Positions 43,858-52,268 of a stretch of 64,000 bases of DNA are shown one piece after another. The notes under the pieces are model-generated. The model did no database searches and was not told the DNA's origin. It saw nothing but the letters and a program-made list of their open reading frames with translations. The stretch's first letter is position 1; every line of letters begins with the position of its first letter. The stretch is taken from NCBI GenBank assembly GCA_944321525.1, contig CALULQ010000002.1, positions 1-64,000 of the forward strand. The letters are read 5' to 3'. Made by a program: the position numbers and the translations under genes. Source of the stretch: an uncultured Paraprevotella sp. (GTDB taxonomy: Bacteria > Bacteroidota > Bacteroidia > Bacteroidales > Bacteroidaceae).

Positions 43858-44877
43858 ATGAAGCATATAGCAATGTTGGCCCTGGGCCTCGCACTGCCTC
43901 TCGCCGCCATGGCGGAAGACGAAGGAGATAAGAAAAAGGTGGACTACCGTCCGGAATTCCACGGCACGGTGCGCGCCAAGTATGAATACCAGCCGGAGGT
44001 GAACGCCGGACGCTTCCAAGTGCGCAACGCCCGCATCAGCGTCAGCGGCAACGTGGCCCCGGTCGTGGCCTACAAGGCGGAAATCGACCTCTCGGACGAG
44101 GGGCAAATCAAGATGCTGGACGCCTACACGCGCATCACCCCGCTGAAGGACTTCGACTTCACCATCGGACAGATGCGCGTGCCGTTCACCATCGACGCCC
44201 ACCGCTCGCCCCACCAGCAGTACTTCGCCAACCGCTCGTTCATCGCCAAGCAAGTGGGCAACGTGCGCGACGTGGGCGCCACGCTGGGCTACCGCATCGA
44301 GAGCGCCGTGCCCGTCATCCTGCAGGCCGGCATCTTCAACGGCTCGGGTCTGACGAACCAGAAGGACTTCTGGACCAAGAACATCAACTATTCGGCCAAG
44401 GCGCAATTCGTGCTGCCCAAGGGCTTCAACGTGGTGCTGAGCGCCCAGAAGATCAAGCCCTCCGAAGTGTCCATCAACATGTACGACGCGGGCATCAACT
44501 TCAAGCACGGCCGCTGGATGGTGGAGGCCGAATACCTTTACAAGCACTACACAAAGGATGCCTTCGACGCCGTGAACGCCTTCGACGGCTTCGTCTGCTA
44601 CGACCTGCCGCTCAAGAAGGCCTTCAGCAAGATTTCCTTCCTGGCCCGCTTCGACTACATGGGCGACCACAGCGACGGGGAGGAGTTCGAGAACGGACGG
44701 CTGACCCTGACCGACGCGGAGCGCAAGCGCGTCACGGGCGGCGTCACGCTGAGCATCGACAAACCTTTCATCTCGGACATTCGCCTCAACTACGAGCAGT
44801 ATTTCTATAAGGACGGGGCCACGCCCAAGCCTTCGGAGCGCAACAAAATCGTCATCGAAGTGATGACGCGGTTCTGA
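43858..44877 (+). CDS. Outer-membrane porin, OprO/OprP (phosphate-selective porin)-like
   Basis: About 339 residues from MKHIAMLALG; an upstream in-frame ATG at 43798 precedes the signal peptide and is unlikely. The signal peptide ends about residue 19 (LAAMAED). KVDYRPEFHGTVRAKYEYQPE and GRFQVRNARISVSGNVAPVVAYKAEIDLSD are typical barrel openings of PF07396. IGQMRVPFTIDAHRSP and the final aromatic residue (VMTRF) complete the 16-strand porin pattern. It probably lets small anions through the outer membrane; selectivity cannot be read from sequence. It is a single gene with its own promoter and terminator. Confidence 0.87.
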   Translation: MKHIAMLALGLALPLAAMAEDEGDKKKVDYRPEFHGTVRAKYEYQPEVNAGRFQVRNARISVSGNVAPVVAYKAEIDLSDEGQIKMLDAYTRITPLKDFDFTIGQMRVPFTIDAHRSPHQQYFANRSFIAKQVGNVRDVGATLGYRIESAVPVILQAGIFNGSGLTNQKDFWTKNINYSAKAQFVLPKGFNVVLSAQKIKPSEVSINMYDAGINFKHGRWMVEAEYLYKHYTKDAFDAVNAFDGFVCYDLPLKKAFSKISFLARFDYMGDHSDGEEFENGRLTLTDAERKRVTGGVTLSIDKPFISDIRLNYEQYFYKDGATPKPSERNKIVIEVMTRF

Positions 44878-44911
44878 CGGCCCGCGGGGGCACACGGCAA
44901 GGCTCACGCAA

Positions 44912-44973
44912 AAACGGGAAAGAATCATCGGGCACGGTCTCTCACGATCGTGCCCGATGATTCTTTCCCGTTT
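44912..44973. terminator. Perfect 25-bp bidirectional terminator hairpin
   Basis: Arms 44912-44936 and 44949-44973 are perfectly complementary over 25 bp with a 12-nt loop. They begin with AAACGGG and end with CCCGTTT, so each strand has a short U tract. It sits between the convergent porin and GNAT-nitrilase genes. Confidence 0.85.
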
Positions 44974-45185
44974 CGACAGCCGCCGCTGCCTGTCCGCCCT
45001 TTTCGGCATCCATTCGGGGAAGGGAACGCTTCACTGTGTCCGGGCCGGAAAATCTGTCCCGGACCATGCGTGGAGGCGCTCAAGCCACGTCGCACATCAC
45101 TATTTACCAGCAAATTAATGCACAGCAGCATTCCTCCGACCTATCGCCCGTGCCTACAAGTTGCCATAGCGGGAAGACGGAAGGA

Positions 45186-45289
45186 CGCCGTGCGGCATTC
45201 TCCACAGTACTCTCCGCAAGGTACTCGAGTACTCTGCGGAAAGTACTCGAATACTTGCCGCAGAGTACGCTGACGAACCCCGCACGGCG
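45186..45289. repeat. Intergenic palindromic element, copy C (two 22-bp modules)
   Basis: The core at 45207-45268 (62 bp) contains two 22-bp units (GTACTCTCCGCAAGGTACTC.. and GTACTCTGCGGAAAGTACTC..) plus the 18-bp closing half unit (ACTTGCCGCAGAGTAC). The outer arms are CGCCGTGCGG (45186-45195) and its exact complement (45280-45289); they differ from the copy B arms but still pair. It is in the 459-bp gap between convergent genes, whose other content is the terminator at 44912-44973. Confidence 0.87.
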
Positions 45290-45336
45290 CCGCAACGCGA
45301 CGGGCAACGCCGGATTCGTCCTTCATTTTTACCGCA

Positions 45337-46866
45337 TCACTTCTTGAAGCGCACCTCGTAGAGGTCGCGCCGACGGTCTTTCAGGTTACGCACCCCGCCA
45401 TAGGTGTGCAGCTCGTTCAGCAAGTCCAGGTCCACGTCGGACACGAGAATCATTTCCGTGTTGGGCGTGGCCTCGGCGCGCCGCCCGTCGGTGGGGAAGG
45501 CGAAGTCGCAGGGGGTGAACACGCCCGACTGGGCATACTGGATGTCCATGTTGTGCACGCGGGGCAGGTTGCCCACGCTTCCGGCAATCACCACGAAGCA
45601 CTCGTTCTCGATGGCGCGGGCCTGTGCACAGACGCGGACGCGGGAATAGGCGTTCTGCGTGTCCGTCAGGTAGGGCACGAAAAGGATTTGCATGCCTTGG
45701 TCGGCCATGATGCGCGACAACTCGGGGAACTCCACGTCGTAGCAGATGAGCACCCCGATTTTGGCACAGTCGGTGTCGAAAGTGCGGAGCATGCGGCCGC
45801 CGCTCAGTCCCCAGCTCTTGGTCTCGTCGGGCGTCACGTGTATCTTCTCGTACATCTCGTAGCTGCCGTCGCGGCGGCACAGGAAGCCCACGTTGTAGAG
45901 GTTTCCGTCGCGAAGCAGCGGCATGCTGCCCGTGATGATGTTGATGTTGTAGCTGATGGCCAACTGCACGAAGCGCTCGCGGATGTCGTCGGTGTATCCC
46001 GCCAGCCCGCGGATGGCCTGCGACTCGCTCAGGTTGTTGAACTCGGCCATGAGCGGGGCGTTGAAGTATTCGGGGAAAAGGATGAAGTCGCTCTTGTAGC
46101 CCGACACGGCATCGACGAAGAACTCTATTTGCTCGAAGAGGTCGTCCACCGTGGCGTAGGCGCGCATCTGCCACTGCACCAGTCCCACGCGCACGGTCGT
46201 CTTGGCCGGAACGGGTTCGTCGGTGGGCGGCTGGTAATAGATGTTGTCCCACTGGAGCAGGCAGGCATAGTGCTTCGACTCCTCGTCGTTGGGCAGGTAG
46301 TTGGTCATCACGCGGCGCACGTGGAAGTCGTTCGAGAGCTGGAAGGTGAGCACGGGGTCATAAATCTCCCGCTTGCCCACCTGCTCGATGTACTCCTTGG
46401 GGCGCATCTTGTCGGCATACTTGTGGTAGTTGGGAATGCGCCCGCCGAACATGATGGCCTTCAGGTTGAGCTTCTCGCAAAGTTCCTTGCGGTATTCATA
46501 CATGCGGCGCGCCAGGCGCAGCCCGCGGTAGTCGGGGTGGATGAACACCTCGATACCGTAGAGGATGTTGCCGTTGGGGTTATGCGTGCTGAAGGTCTCG
46601 TGCCCCGTGACCTTGGCATAGGTGTGGTCGCCCTTCACCAAGTCGTAATCCACGATGATGGAGAGGGCACAGCCCACGATTTTGTCGTCGGCCACCGTCA
46701 CCACCTGCCCTTCGGGGAAGATGCGCAAGAGGGTCTCTATCTGCTCATGCGTCCAAAACACGTCGCTGCCGTCGGCGTAGACGCGGCGGAACGACTGGGC
46801 CAGCTGCTGGTAATCCTCGATTTGCAGCGGCCTCACCTGAATTTTGCTGATATTCTGATTTTCCAT
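45337..46866 (-). CDS. Fused GNAT acetyltransferase and carbon-nitrogen hydrolase
   Basis: 509 residues. The N-terminal GNAT domain is at about 10-190 (VRPLQIEDYQQLAQSFRRVY; acetyl-CoA site HPDYRGLRLARRMYEYRKEL, about 110-129). The C-terminal nitrilase-superfamily domain is at about 225-500 with the full catalytic triad: Glu266 (FPEYFN), Lys341 (EKIHVTP) and Cys375 (LICYDVEFPE). Such fusions are known in Bacteroidetes and other phyla, but the reaction is not established to my knowledge. An amide hydrolysis coupled to N-acetylation is possible. It is cytoplasmic, with a likely promoter -7 box at 46898-46905 (minus TAACTTTG), and is a single-gene unit. Confidence 0.93.
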   Translation of the reverse strand: MENQNISKIQVRPLQIEDYQQLAQSFRRVYADGSDVFWTHEQIETLLRIFPEGQVVTVADDKIVGCALSIIVDYDLVKGDHTYAKVTGHETFSTHNPNGNILYGIEVFIHPDYRGLRLARRMYEYRKELCEKLNLKAIMFGGRIPNYHKYADKMRPKEYIEQVGKREIYDPVLTFQLSNDFHVRRVMTNYLPNDEESKHYACLLQWDNIYYQPPTDEPVPAKTTVRVGLVQWQMRAYATVDDLFEQIEFFVDAVSGYKSDFILFPEYFNAPLMAEFNNLSESQAIRGLAGYTDDIRERFVQLAISYNINIITGSMPLLRDGNLYNVGFLCRRDGSYEMYEKIHVTPDETKSWGLSGGRMLRTFDTDCAKIGVLICYDVEFPELSRIMADQGMQILFVPYLTDTQNAYSRVRVCAQARAIENECFVVIAGSVGNLPRVHNMDIQYAQSGVFTPCDFAFPTDGRRAEATPNTEMILVSDVDLDLLNELHTYGGVRNLKDRRRDLYEVRFKK

Positions 46867-46897
46867 AAATGCGGATTCTTTTTATCCTTTCCGGCTG

Positions 46898-46905
46898 CAA
46901 AGTTA
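46898..46905 (-). promoter_or_regulatory. Candidate -7 promoter element for the GNAT-nitrilase gene
   Basis: Minus strand TAACTTTG, 32 bp upstream of the start codon, the same sequence as the typA -7 box. No standard -33 TTTG was seen. Confidence 0.45.
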
Positions 46906-47029
46906 CGCCGAAAAGCAATGCGTTGTCACTGTCTCTTGACCTTTATTTTTCCCCACCCCCGCTTTTGAAGTTTTTTTTCTTTTTCTTGCACTAAAATTTG
47001 GAAAAAGTTGGCAAAAGACGTACAAACCC

Positions 47030-47500
47030 TTATACATCATCGCGGCGGATTTGAAATCCGCCGGAACCTGCGACGGAACGGCGGAGATGTTTCATCGGCT
47101 CCCGTTCCTGCATTCGCCCCTATCCCCTCGGATTTGTAATCCAAGTGTACTGAATATGAAGACTTTCAATCCGACAACAACTTATTCCTATCTGATTGTC
47201 TGAAAGCGCCGCAACATCACGGAATACAAAGCGGAATACTCTTACGGATTATAAATCCTTATATATCACCACGGCGGATTTCAAATCCGCCGGAACCTAC
47301 GACGGAACGGCGGAGATGTTTCATCGGCTCCCGTTCCTGCATTCGCCCCCCGTTCCCTTGGATTTGTAATCCGAGGGCGCTGAATATGAGGATTTTCAAT
47401 CCGACAACTACTTGTTCCTATCCAATTGTCTGAAAGCGCCGCAACGTCGTGGAATACAAAGCGGATATTTTAATTCTTATATACCATTGCGACGGAACGG
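47030..47500. repeat. 229-bp tandem repeat made of small GGATT...AATCC palindromes
   Basis: Copy 1 is 47030-47258, copy 2 is 47259-47476 (about 90% identical, slightly shorter), and a third truncated copy starts at 47477. Each copy has a GGCGGATTT[G/C]AAATCCGCC palindrome (about 47044 and 47273) and a GGATTTGTAATCC palindrome (about 47109 and 47351); copy 1 also has GGATTATAAATCC (about 47246). The sequence lies in a 940-bp gap between the GNAT-nitrilase and lysO genes. No protein-coding capacity was recognised in the repeats. Confidence 0.85.
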
Positions 47501-47698
47501 AAAGCGAAGCGAAGAATCCTTCCCGCCTATTTCGTGGAGAATCATATCGGGATTTACCGCATAGAAGGCGGCTCGGGCTACTCACGGAACATTCTGGGTA
47601 TCTCGTCCCAGAACCACGTGCTTACAGACTACTCTACCTTGTATTTCCCGTCGTACTCCACTGCCACTTATTGCATCCGTCCCGTCGCGTTGGAATGA
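47491..47698 (+). pseudogene. Remnant of a secreted protein C-terminus
   Basis: One open frame directly after the tandem repeat reads YFVENHIGIYRIEGG ... FPSYSTATYCIRPVALE and stops at 47698. The YCxRPV ending is what I remember from the C-termini of DUF1566/FISUMP-type or fimbrillin-like surface proteins. There is no start codon or upstream domain, so it would be a truncated leftover. The assignment rests on a short motif and is tentative. Confidence 0.3.
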
Positions 47699-47807
47699 GG
47701 CGCGCATAGGAAGGCGAGCGTCATAGGGAGGCAAATATTCCAGTAGTAAAGGAATATTTGCCTCCTATCATATTCTCTCTTTGCCGCAAAATGCCGAACT
47801 TTGCAGC

Positions 47808-48734
47808 ATGATTACCATCCTTCTTACTTTATGGCTCAGCGCCGCGGCAGGCTATCTGCTACGGCGGCATCCCGTGCGCTGCATCGGGCGGATTACGGGA
47901 TGGACGGTGTGGTTGCTGTTGTTCCTCATGGGCGAGGAAGTGGGCGGAAATCCGGAAGTACTGCAAGGAATGGGGCGGATAGGGGCGGACGCCTTGGTGC
48001 TGACGGCCTGCACCGCCATGGCCTGCACAAGCCTATCGGGGCTCTGCTGGAAGATGCTCCGGCGAAAGAGAAGTTGCGCGACGGGACCTGAAGCCAACGG
48101 CTACGCCGGAGACGCGGTCCCCCTGCTCACCCAGATGCGCGACAGCATGGTCATCGTGGGCTTCTTCTTTCTGGGCTGCATCGCCGGCTACAACGGCTGG
48201 TGCGGTTTCCTTCCGGAAGAAGCCGGTTTCTGCGCGCTCTGCTTCCTCCTGGCCTGCGTGGGGTTCGGCATCGGACAAAACCGCGAAATCCGCGCCCAAC
48301 TGCGACAGACGGACAAACGGCTGATGGCGCTCCCGCTGCTGACCATCGTGGCCACATGGATAGGCGCCGCGGTCACGGCAGTCCTGCTCCCGCATTACGG
48401 CCTGGCCGACTGGCTGGCCGCCAGTTCGGGCTTCGGCTATTATTCCCTCTCGGGCATCCTTATCACGGAACTGCGCGGCTCCACACTGGGAACGCTGGCC
48501 TTGGTGTACAACATCCTGCGCGAACTGCTCGTGCTTCTGTGCGCCCCGTTCCTCTGCCGCCTACTCGGGCCGCTGGCCCCCATCAGCCAAGGCGGAGCCA
48601 CCAGCGGCGACACCACGTTGCCGGTCATCACGGCAGCCTGCGGCCCGCAGTATGCCCCGCTCTCCATCTACCATGGCATCTGCGTAGACTTCACCGTACC
48701 GTTCCTCGTGCCGTTCTTCTGCTCCTTGGCCTGA
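47808..48734 (+). CDS. lysO: LysO-family lysine exporter
   Basis: 308 residues from MITILLTLWLSAAAG (ATG at 47808). About eight hydrophobic segments; the N-terminal half has ITGWTVWLLLFLMGEEVGGNPE, and the C-terminal half has SGFGYYSLSGILITELRG and PISQGGATSGDTTLPVITAACG. These are the conserved motifs of the LysO (YbjE, formerly DUF340) inner-membrane exporter of lysine and its toxic analogue thialysine. Both halves are in one protein, as in E. coli. It is a single gene with a strong terminator after it. Confidence 0.9.
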   Translation: MITILLTLWLSAAAGYLLRRHPVRCIGRITGWTVWLLLFLMGEEVGGNPEVLQGMGRIGADALVLTACTAMACTSLSGLCWKMLRRKRSCATGPEANGYAGDAVPLLTQMRDSMVIVGFFFLGCIAGYNGWCGFLPEEAGFCALCFLLACVGFGIGQNREIRAQLRQTDKRLMALPLLTIVATWIGAAVTAVLLPHYGLADWLAASSGFGYYSLSGILITELRGSTLGTLALVYNILRELLVLLCAPFLCRLLGPLAPISQGGATSGDTTLPVITAACGPQYAPLSIYHGICVDFTVPFLVPFFCSLA

Positions 48735-48748
48735 CCGCCATATCCCAA

Positions 48749-48787
48749 AAGAGGCCGTTCCCCAACCTGAAAGGGGAACGGCCTCTT
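48749..48787. terminator. Bidirectional terminator after lysO and the exported-protein operon
   Basis: A perfect 15-bp stem (AAGAGGCCGTTCCCC at 48749-48763 with 48773-48787) and a 9-nt loop, preceded by AAAA and followed by CTC. It serves lysO (plus) and the 54447-48809 operon (minus). Confidence 0.85.
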
Positions 48788-48808
48788 CTCACAATATTTG
48801 TCTCGAAA

Positions 48809-50668
48809 TTACTTCAGCACCTTCACGGCCTGCGTATGCTCGCCCGTCAGGCGGAACACATACACGCCTTTCTGCCAAGAAGACGCGGGCACCATGACCA
48901 TGCCGCCTTCGCCGGACAAGGCATAGGAAGCCACCAACTGGCCGGACATGCCGTACACCTCCAAGCTGCGGCATCCTGCGGGATAGGTCACCTGATAGCC
49001 TTCATCCGTGGCCACGACCTTGGCCTCTCCGACTTTCTTCACTTCCTCCACGCCCAAAGCATTGTCTGCAGCCTCGACGTCGCCCTGATAAATTACGATG
49101 TGGCGGGAGAAGCCCTTGCTGTCGGTCAATGTCACCGTGGCACGACGGCCGTCCAAATCGAAGGGAAGGCTGCTGGCCTGGATGGAGAATTCAAAATAGT
49201 CGAGCGACACGCCTCCAGTGGCCTGTCCCGGTTGCGTCACCGTCAACCAGTCGGCATCGGTGGATGCCGACACCGTGGCCGTAATGGACACTTCGCCGGA
49301 AGCTGCCGTGTTATACCAGTCTGAAAGATAGAGCGTGCGGGTCTGCCCGTTGATGTCCAAGTTCAGCGAGTCGGTGCCCAGCAAAGTCTGCTGCGGGCCT
49401 TCAGCCAGAAGAATATAAGGCGTGACAATCATCTGGTGGATATCCAGCGACGTGCACAACGGCATCGAAGTCACCACATCGCCTTCCTGGTTGTAGCCCT
49501 CAAGGATATATTGCAGAGGAACACCCACGTTTTCGCCCACCGTAGGCACATACCAAGCCGTATTGCGGGTGGAATCGCGATAAAGCGCGCGGTCCAACTG
49601 GGCATACAACGCCCATTGCGTCCCGTCCTGCGGACCTTGAATCATCACGTAGAAAGCTGAGTCGACCTTCACAAGGTCATCCGGAACGGCTGTCACATCC
49701 CAAAGCCGCATCTGGATGTCAGGATAAGATTGGAAAAGCGTCGGCACGACATCCCCCATTTCCTGTATCACCTCGAACTGACCGTTACGGCGCTCTGCCC
49801 ATAAGATGGTGAAAGGCTTACGGCTCAAATCCACCGTGGAGGGGGTCAACACCAAGAAGTTGGTACCGGACATGTAGATGCCTCCTTCTGCCGGGGCATC
49901 GAACATCTCCATATAGGCGGAACGCCCCGAAGTGTCGGTTCCGAAAAGCATGGCCGCCCACGGATTGTTGCTGTCCAGCGGCATATAACCAGTGTTGAAG
50001 AAGGGCTCGGCCTCCACATTGCAGTTCCAGACAAAGGCACTCCCGGTGAGGGCCACCATGCCCTTCTCCGTCTTACCTTCCCCGTTGATGTAGTTGCCCA
50101 TCTGGTAGGTGGAGTCCGCTCCATTGGCCGTAGCCGTCAGGACCGGCGTTTCCACATAGCCCTCGTTGACAAAGAACGGGCGGGTGGTCACAGAATCGGT
50201 CGTAATGCCTTCCTGACCCAAGAAATCCCAATAGAAGGATTCCGCATCCGGCGTCTGGTTGTAGAAGGTGATATTGCGGTCGATATAACCCAAGACGCCC
50301 CTGTTGGCGTAAAGCTCGGATGTGCCGTTCTGCCTCAAAAGGTACCTCGGCACCAAAGTGTAGACTCCGCTTTGCACGCCATAATATGCCCCGGGCTTGC
50401 CGCCTTCGCGCGTGGCAATGCGCGAACCGCCGACCGTCTGCTCCTGCTGGACCTCGTTTTGCTTTTGGGGAGCGCCCAATCTCACGCTCTTCACATTCAT
50501 TTGCTCTGCCAATGACTGCATGCGCACCCCGGGCTTCACATCGTGGCGCACTTCCGTAACAACGGACGGAGTCTTGGATGTATTGGGCAGGAAATCCTGC
50601 GCCCCGGCAGTGATTGCCATTGCCATAAAGAGAGTGGCCGTGCCACCCTTGAAAAGAATATTGTTCAT
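48809..50668 (-). CDS. T9SS-exported protein with BACON-like domain
   Basis: 619 residues, signal peptide to about 23 (ITAGAQ). A PKD/adhesin-like N-terminal region includes NITFYNQTPDAESFYWDF. A large beta-rich middle follows, then a BACON-like Ig domain at about 455-535 (VSASTDADWLTVTQPG ... TVTLTDSKGFSRHIVIYQG). The C-terminal T9SS sorting domain is at about 550-619 (LEVYGMSGQLVASYAL ... GVYVFRLTG). BACON domains often bind mucin or carbohydrate. It is the last gene of the minus-strand run from TlpA and is analogous in layout to the exported protein at 12183-13583. Confidence 0.78.
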   Translation of the reverse strand: MNNILFKGGTATLFMAMAITAGAQDFLPNTSKTPSVVTEVRHDVKPGVRMQSLAEQMNVKSVRLGAPQKQNEVQQEQTVGGSRIATREGGKPGAYYGVQSGVYTLVPRYLLRQNGTSELYANRGVLGYIDRNITFYNQTPDAESFYWDFLGQEGITTDSVTTRPFFVNEGYVETPVLTATANGADSTYQMGNYINGEGKTEKGMVALTGSAFVWNCNVEAEPFFNTGYMPLDSNNPWAAMLFGTDTSGRSAYMEMFDAPAEGGIYMSGTNFLVLTPSTVDLSRKPFTILWAERRNGQFEVIQEMGDVVPTLFQSYPDIQMRLWDVTAVPDDLVKVDSAFYVMIQGPQDGTQWALYAQLDRALYRDSTRNTAWYVPTVGENVGVPLQYILEGYNQEGDVVTSMPLCTSLDIHQMIVTPYILLAEGPQQTLLGTDSLNLDINGQTRTLYLSDWYNTAASGEVSITATVSASTDADWLTVTQPGQATGGVSLDYFEFSIQASSLPFDLDGRRATVTLTDSKGFSRHIVIYQGDVEAADNALGVEEVKKVGEAKVVATDEGYQVTYPAGCRSLEVYGMSGQLVASYALSGEGGMVMVPASSWQKGVYVFRLTGEHTQAVKVLK

Positions 50669-50692
50669 TTGCTTACAGATTGAATCCTTGAC

Positions 50693-51427
50693 TTATTTTA
50701 CTATGACTTTCCCTTGTGCCTTGCTACCGGACTTTCCGACAATCTGATACAGATAGATACCCTTGCGGAGCGAAGAAAGAGAAACTTGACCTTCGCTGTC
50801 GGCCAACGTGCGGCTCATCACCATAGAACCGTCCAGCCCGTAGAGGTAAAGCGTGTGCACGCCCTCGCCATTCAACGCGTAATGCATCACATTGCCCTGC
50901 ATCGTCACATGGGCCTTGGAAGCTTGCACGTCGTCGATGGCCAAAAGAGATTCATCATTGGTTGCCACCAAAGTAAAAGTTACTTTATTAGCTTCTTCTC
51001 CTTCATACCATGCAGAAACTTCTGCCGTATACACATGCTTGTCATCCAGACTGGCCTGGCCAATTATAACTTCTGCCTGAATATTCGTTCCTTCGTTCTG
51101 GACATTGCCAGACTTCTTAACAGAAAAGCCATCGTTGTCTGCCTGAACGGGCAAACAATTTCCATCAAAGGCACAACATGCCCATTGAGACTCCTTCGAA
51201 ACGATCTTCACATGGACTGTCTTCGACGCATCTCCTTTCAACACAATCTCTGGTTGGAAAGTCAAATTGCCCAATATCTGATAAGCAAGTTCATTATACT
51301 TTGTAGAATAGACCGTACTACCTTCTACAATGTCTTCACCCGTCTCACCATTTTGGAACGTCAATGTCTGCGCTTGGATACTCCAAGCACAAAGCAAAGC
51401 TGATAAAAGCGTAAAAAGTTTCTTCAT
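50693..51427 (-). CDS. Small T9SS-exported protein of unknown function
   Basis: 244 residues. The signal peptide ends about residue 19 (WSIQAQ). A single beta-rich domain (about 25-160) carries a Cys pair in QWACCAFDGNCLPV, and a T9SS type A sorting domain (about 170-244: LYLYGLDGSMVMSRTL ... GIYLYQIVGK) follows. DNA here is less GC-rich than its neighbours. It is 24 bp upstream of the BACON protein gene and 22 bp after the Omp28 lipoprotein gene, so it is in the same operon. No function assigned. Confidence 0.72.
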   Translation of the reverse strand: MKKLFTLLSALLCAWSIQAQTLTFQNGETGEDIVEGSTVYSTKYNELAYQILGNLTFQPEIVLKGDASKTVHVKIVSKESQWACCAFDGNCLPVQADNDGFSVKKSGNVQNEGTNIQAEVIIGQASLDDKHVYTAEVSAWYEGEEANKVTFTLVATNDESLLAIDDVQASKAHVTMQGNVMHYALNGEGVHTLYLYGLDGSMVMSRTLADSEGQVSLSSLRKGIYLYQIVGKSGSKAQGKVIVK

Positions 51428-51449
51428 GCTGTTCTCTTTTTTTTAGTTA

Positions 51450-52256
51450 TTATTCTGTTTCTTGTTTCTCCACTTCGCACTCGGCCACCTGCAACACGCC
51501 ATCCGCGTCGTTGTAGACAAAGCCCACCACAGACAGGTTCGCCGTGTTCCAGTTCTCACGCACAGGAATGGAACGCTCCACGGTCTGGAAAATATTCGCC
51601 TGCAAAGACAGGTCCTCTCCCCAAGTCCCGTTCACACTGGCACGATACACATGGTTGTGCTCATAATCCGTCAGCGTATTGCCTCCGTCGATTTGGAAGC
51701 CCACAATATGGCTTTCCGTGATCCAAAGCTGCAACTTGCCGTTCACCGTTGCCGACGGCTCCAACATTGCTACGATGGAAACAACGCTGTCGCCCGCCTC
51801 AGTCTCTGTAATGGAGGCCGACAAGCTGATACCCAACTTCACCTCTTTGGCAACTTCGCTGCGGACATACGTAGCCCATTCCGGAGCTGTCAACGCTCCA
51901 CTGGTCCGATTGATCACACCTGCCGGATAAGCCTCAACATTCCAATGCCCGGCATATTCATCTCCCTCGGGCTGCATCAATCCCAAACTACCATAGTCTG
52001 ACTCCGCCAATCCGAAGTTTCCGGCATGAATGCCCACCACGACCAATTGGTCGCCGTATTGTTCCTTCATGCTGCTGATGCGCCGTTGCGCTTCAGGACA
52101 GTTGGTGCACATCTGTCCCGTGAACTCTTCCAGCAACACGGCGCGCCGGCTTTCCACCACCGGCATCTCTATATAGCGGTCTGCCTCATCAATCTCATCG
52201 CAAGCAGCGAACAAGCCTGCCATGCCGCACAAAAGGGTATAAAATATCTTCTTCAT
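51450..52256 (-). CDS. Omp28-family outer-membrane lipoprotein with thioredoxin-like CxxC
   Basis: 268 residues, lipobox LFAAC (Cys19). The Omp28 domain opens with VLLEEFTGQMCTNCPEAQRRI, giving a redox-type CTNC motif at residues 50-53. VVGIHAGNFG and EAYPAGVINR (cis-Pro-like position) follow, as in thioredoxin folds. The C-terminal half is an Ig-like beta domain. Omp28 was first described as a surface protein of Porphyromonas gingivalis. It could act as a surface disulfide reductase or isomerase, or simply as an adhesin. It lies between the DUF6029 and small exported protein genes. Confidence 0.87.
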   Translation of the reverse strand: MKKIFYTLLCGMAGLFAACDEIDEADRYIEMPVVESRRAVLLEEFTGQMCTNCPEAQRRISSMKEQYGDQLVVVGIHAGNFGLAESDYGSLGLMQPEGDEYAGHWNVEAYPAGVINRTSGALTAPEWATYVRSEVAKEVKLGISLSASITETEAGDSVVSIVAMLEPSATVNGKLQLWITESHIVGFQIDGGNTLTDYEHNHVYRASVNGTWGEDLSLQANIFQTVERSIPVRENWNTANLSVVGFVYNDADGVLQVAECEVEKQETE

Positions 52257-52268
52257 CCTGCCTCTCCT

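Noticed and set aside
47449..47709. 86-codon plus-strand open frame after the tandem repeat
   Set aside because: Composition is unlike a protein; the neighbouring frame ending at 47698 gives a more protein-like tail, listed as a remnant.
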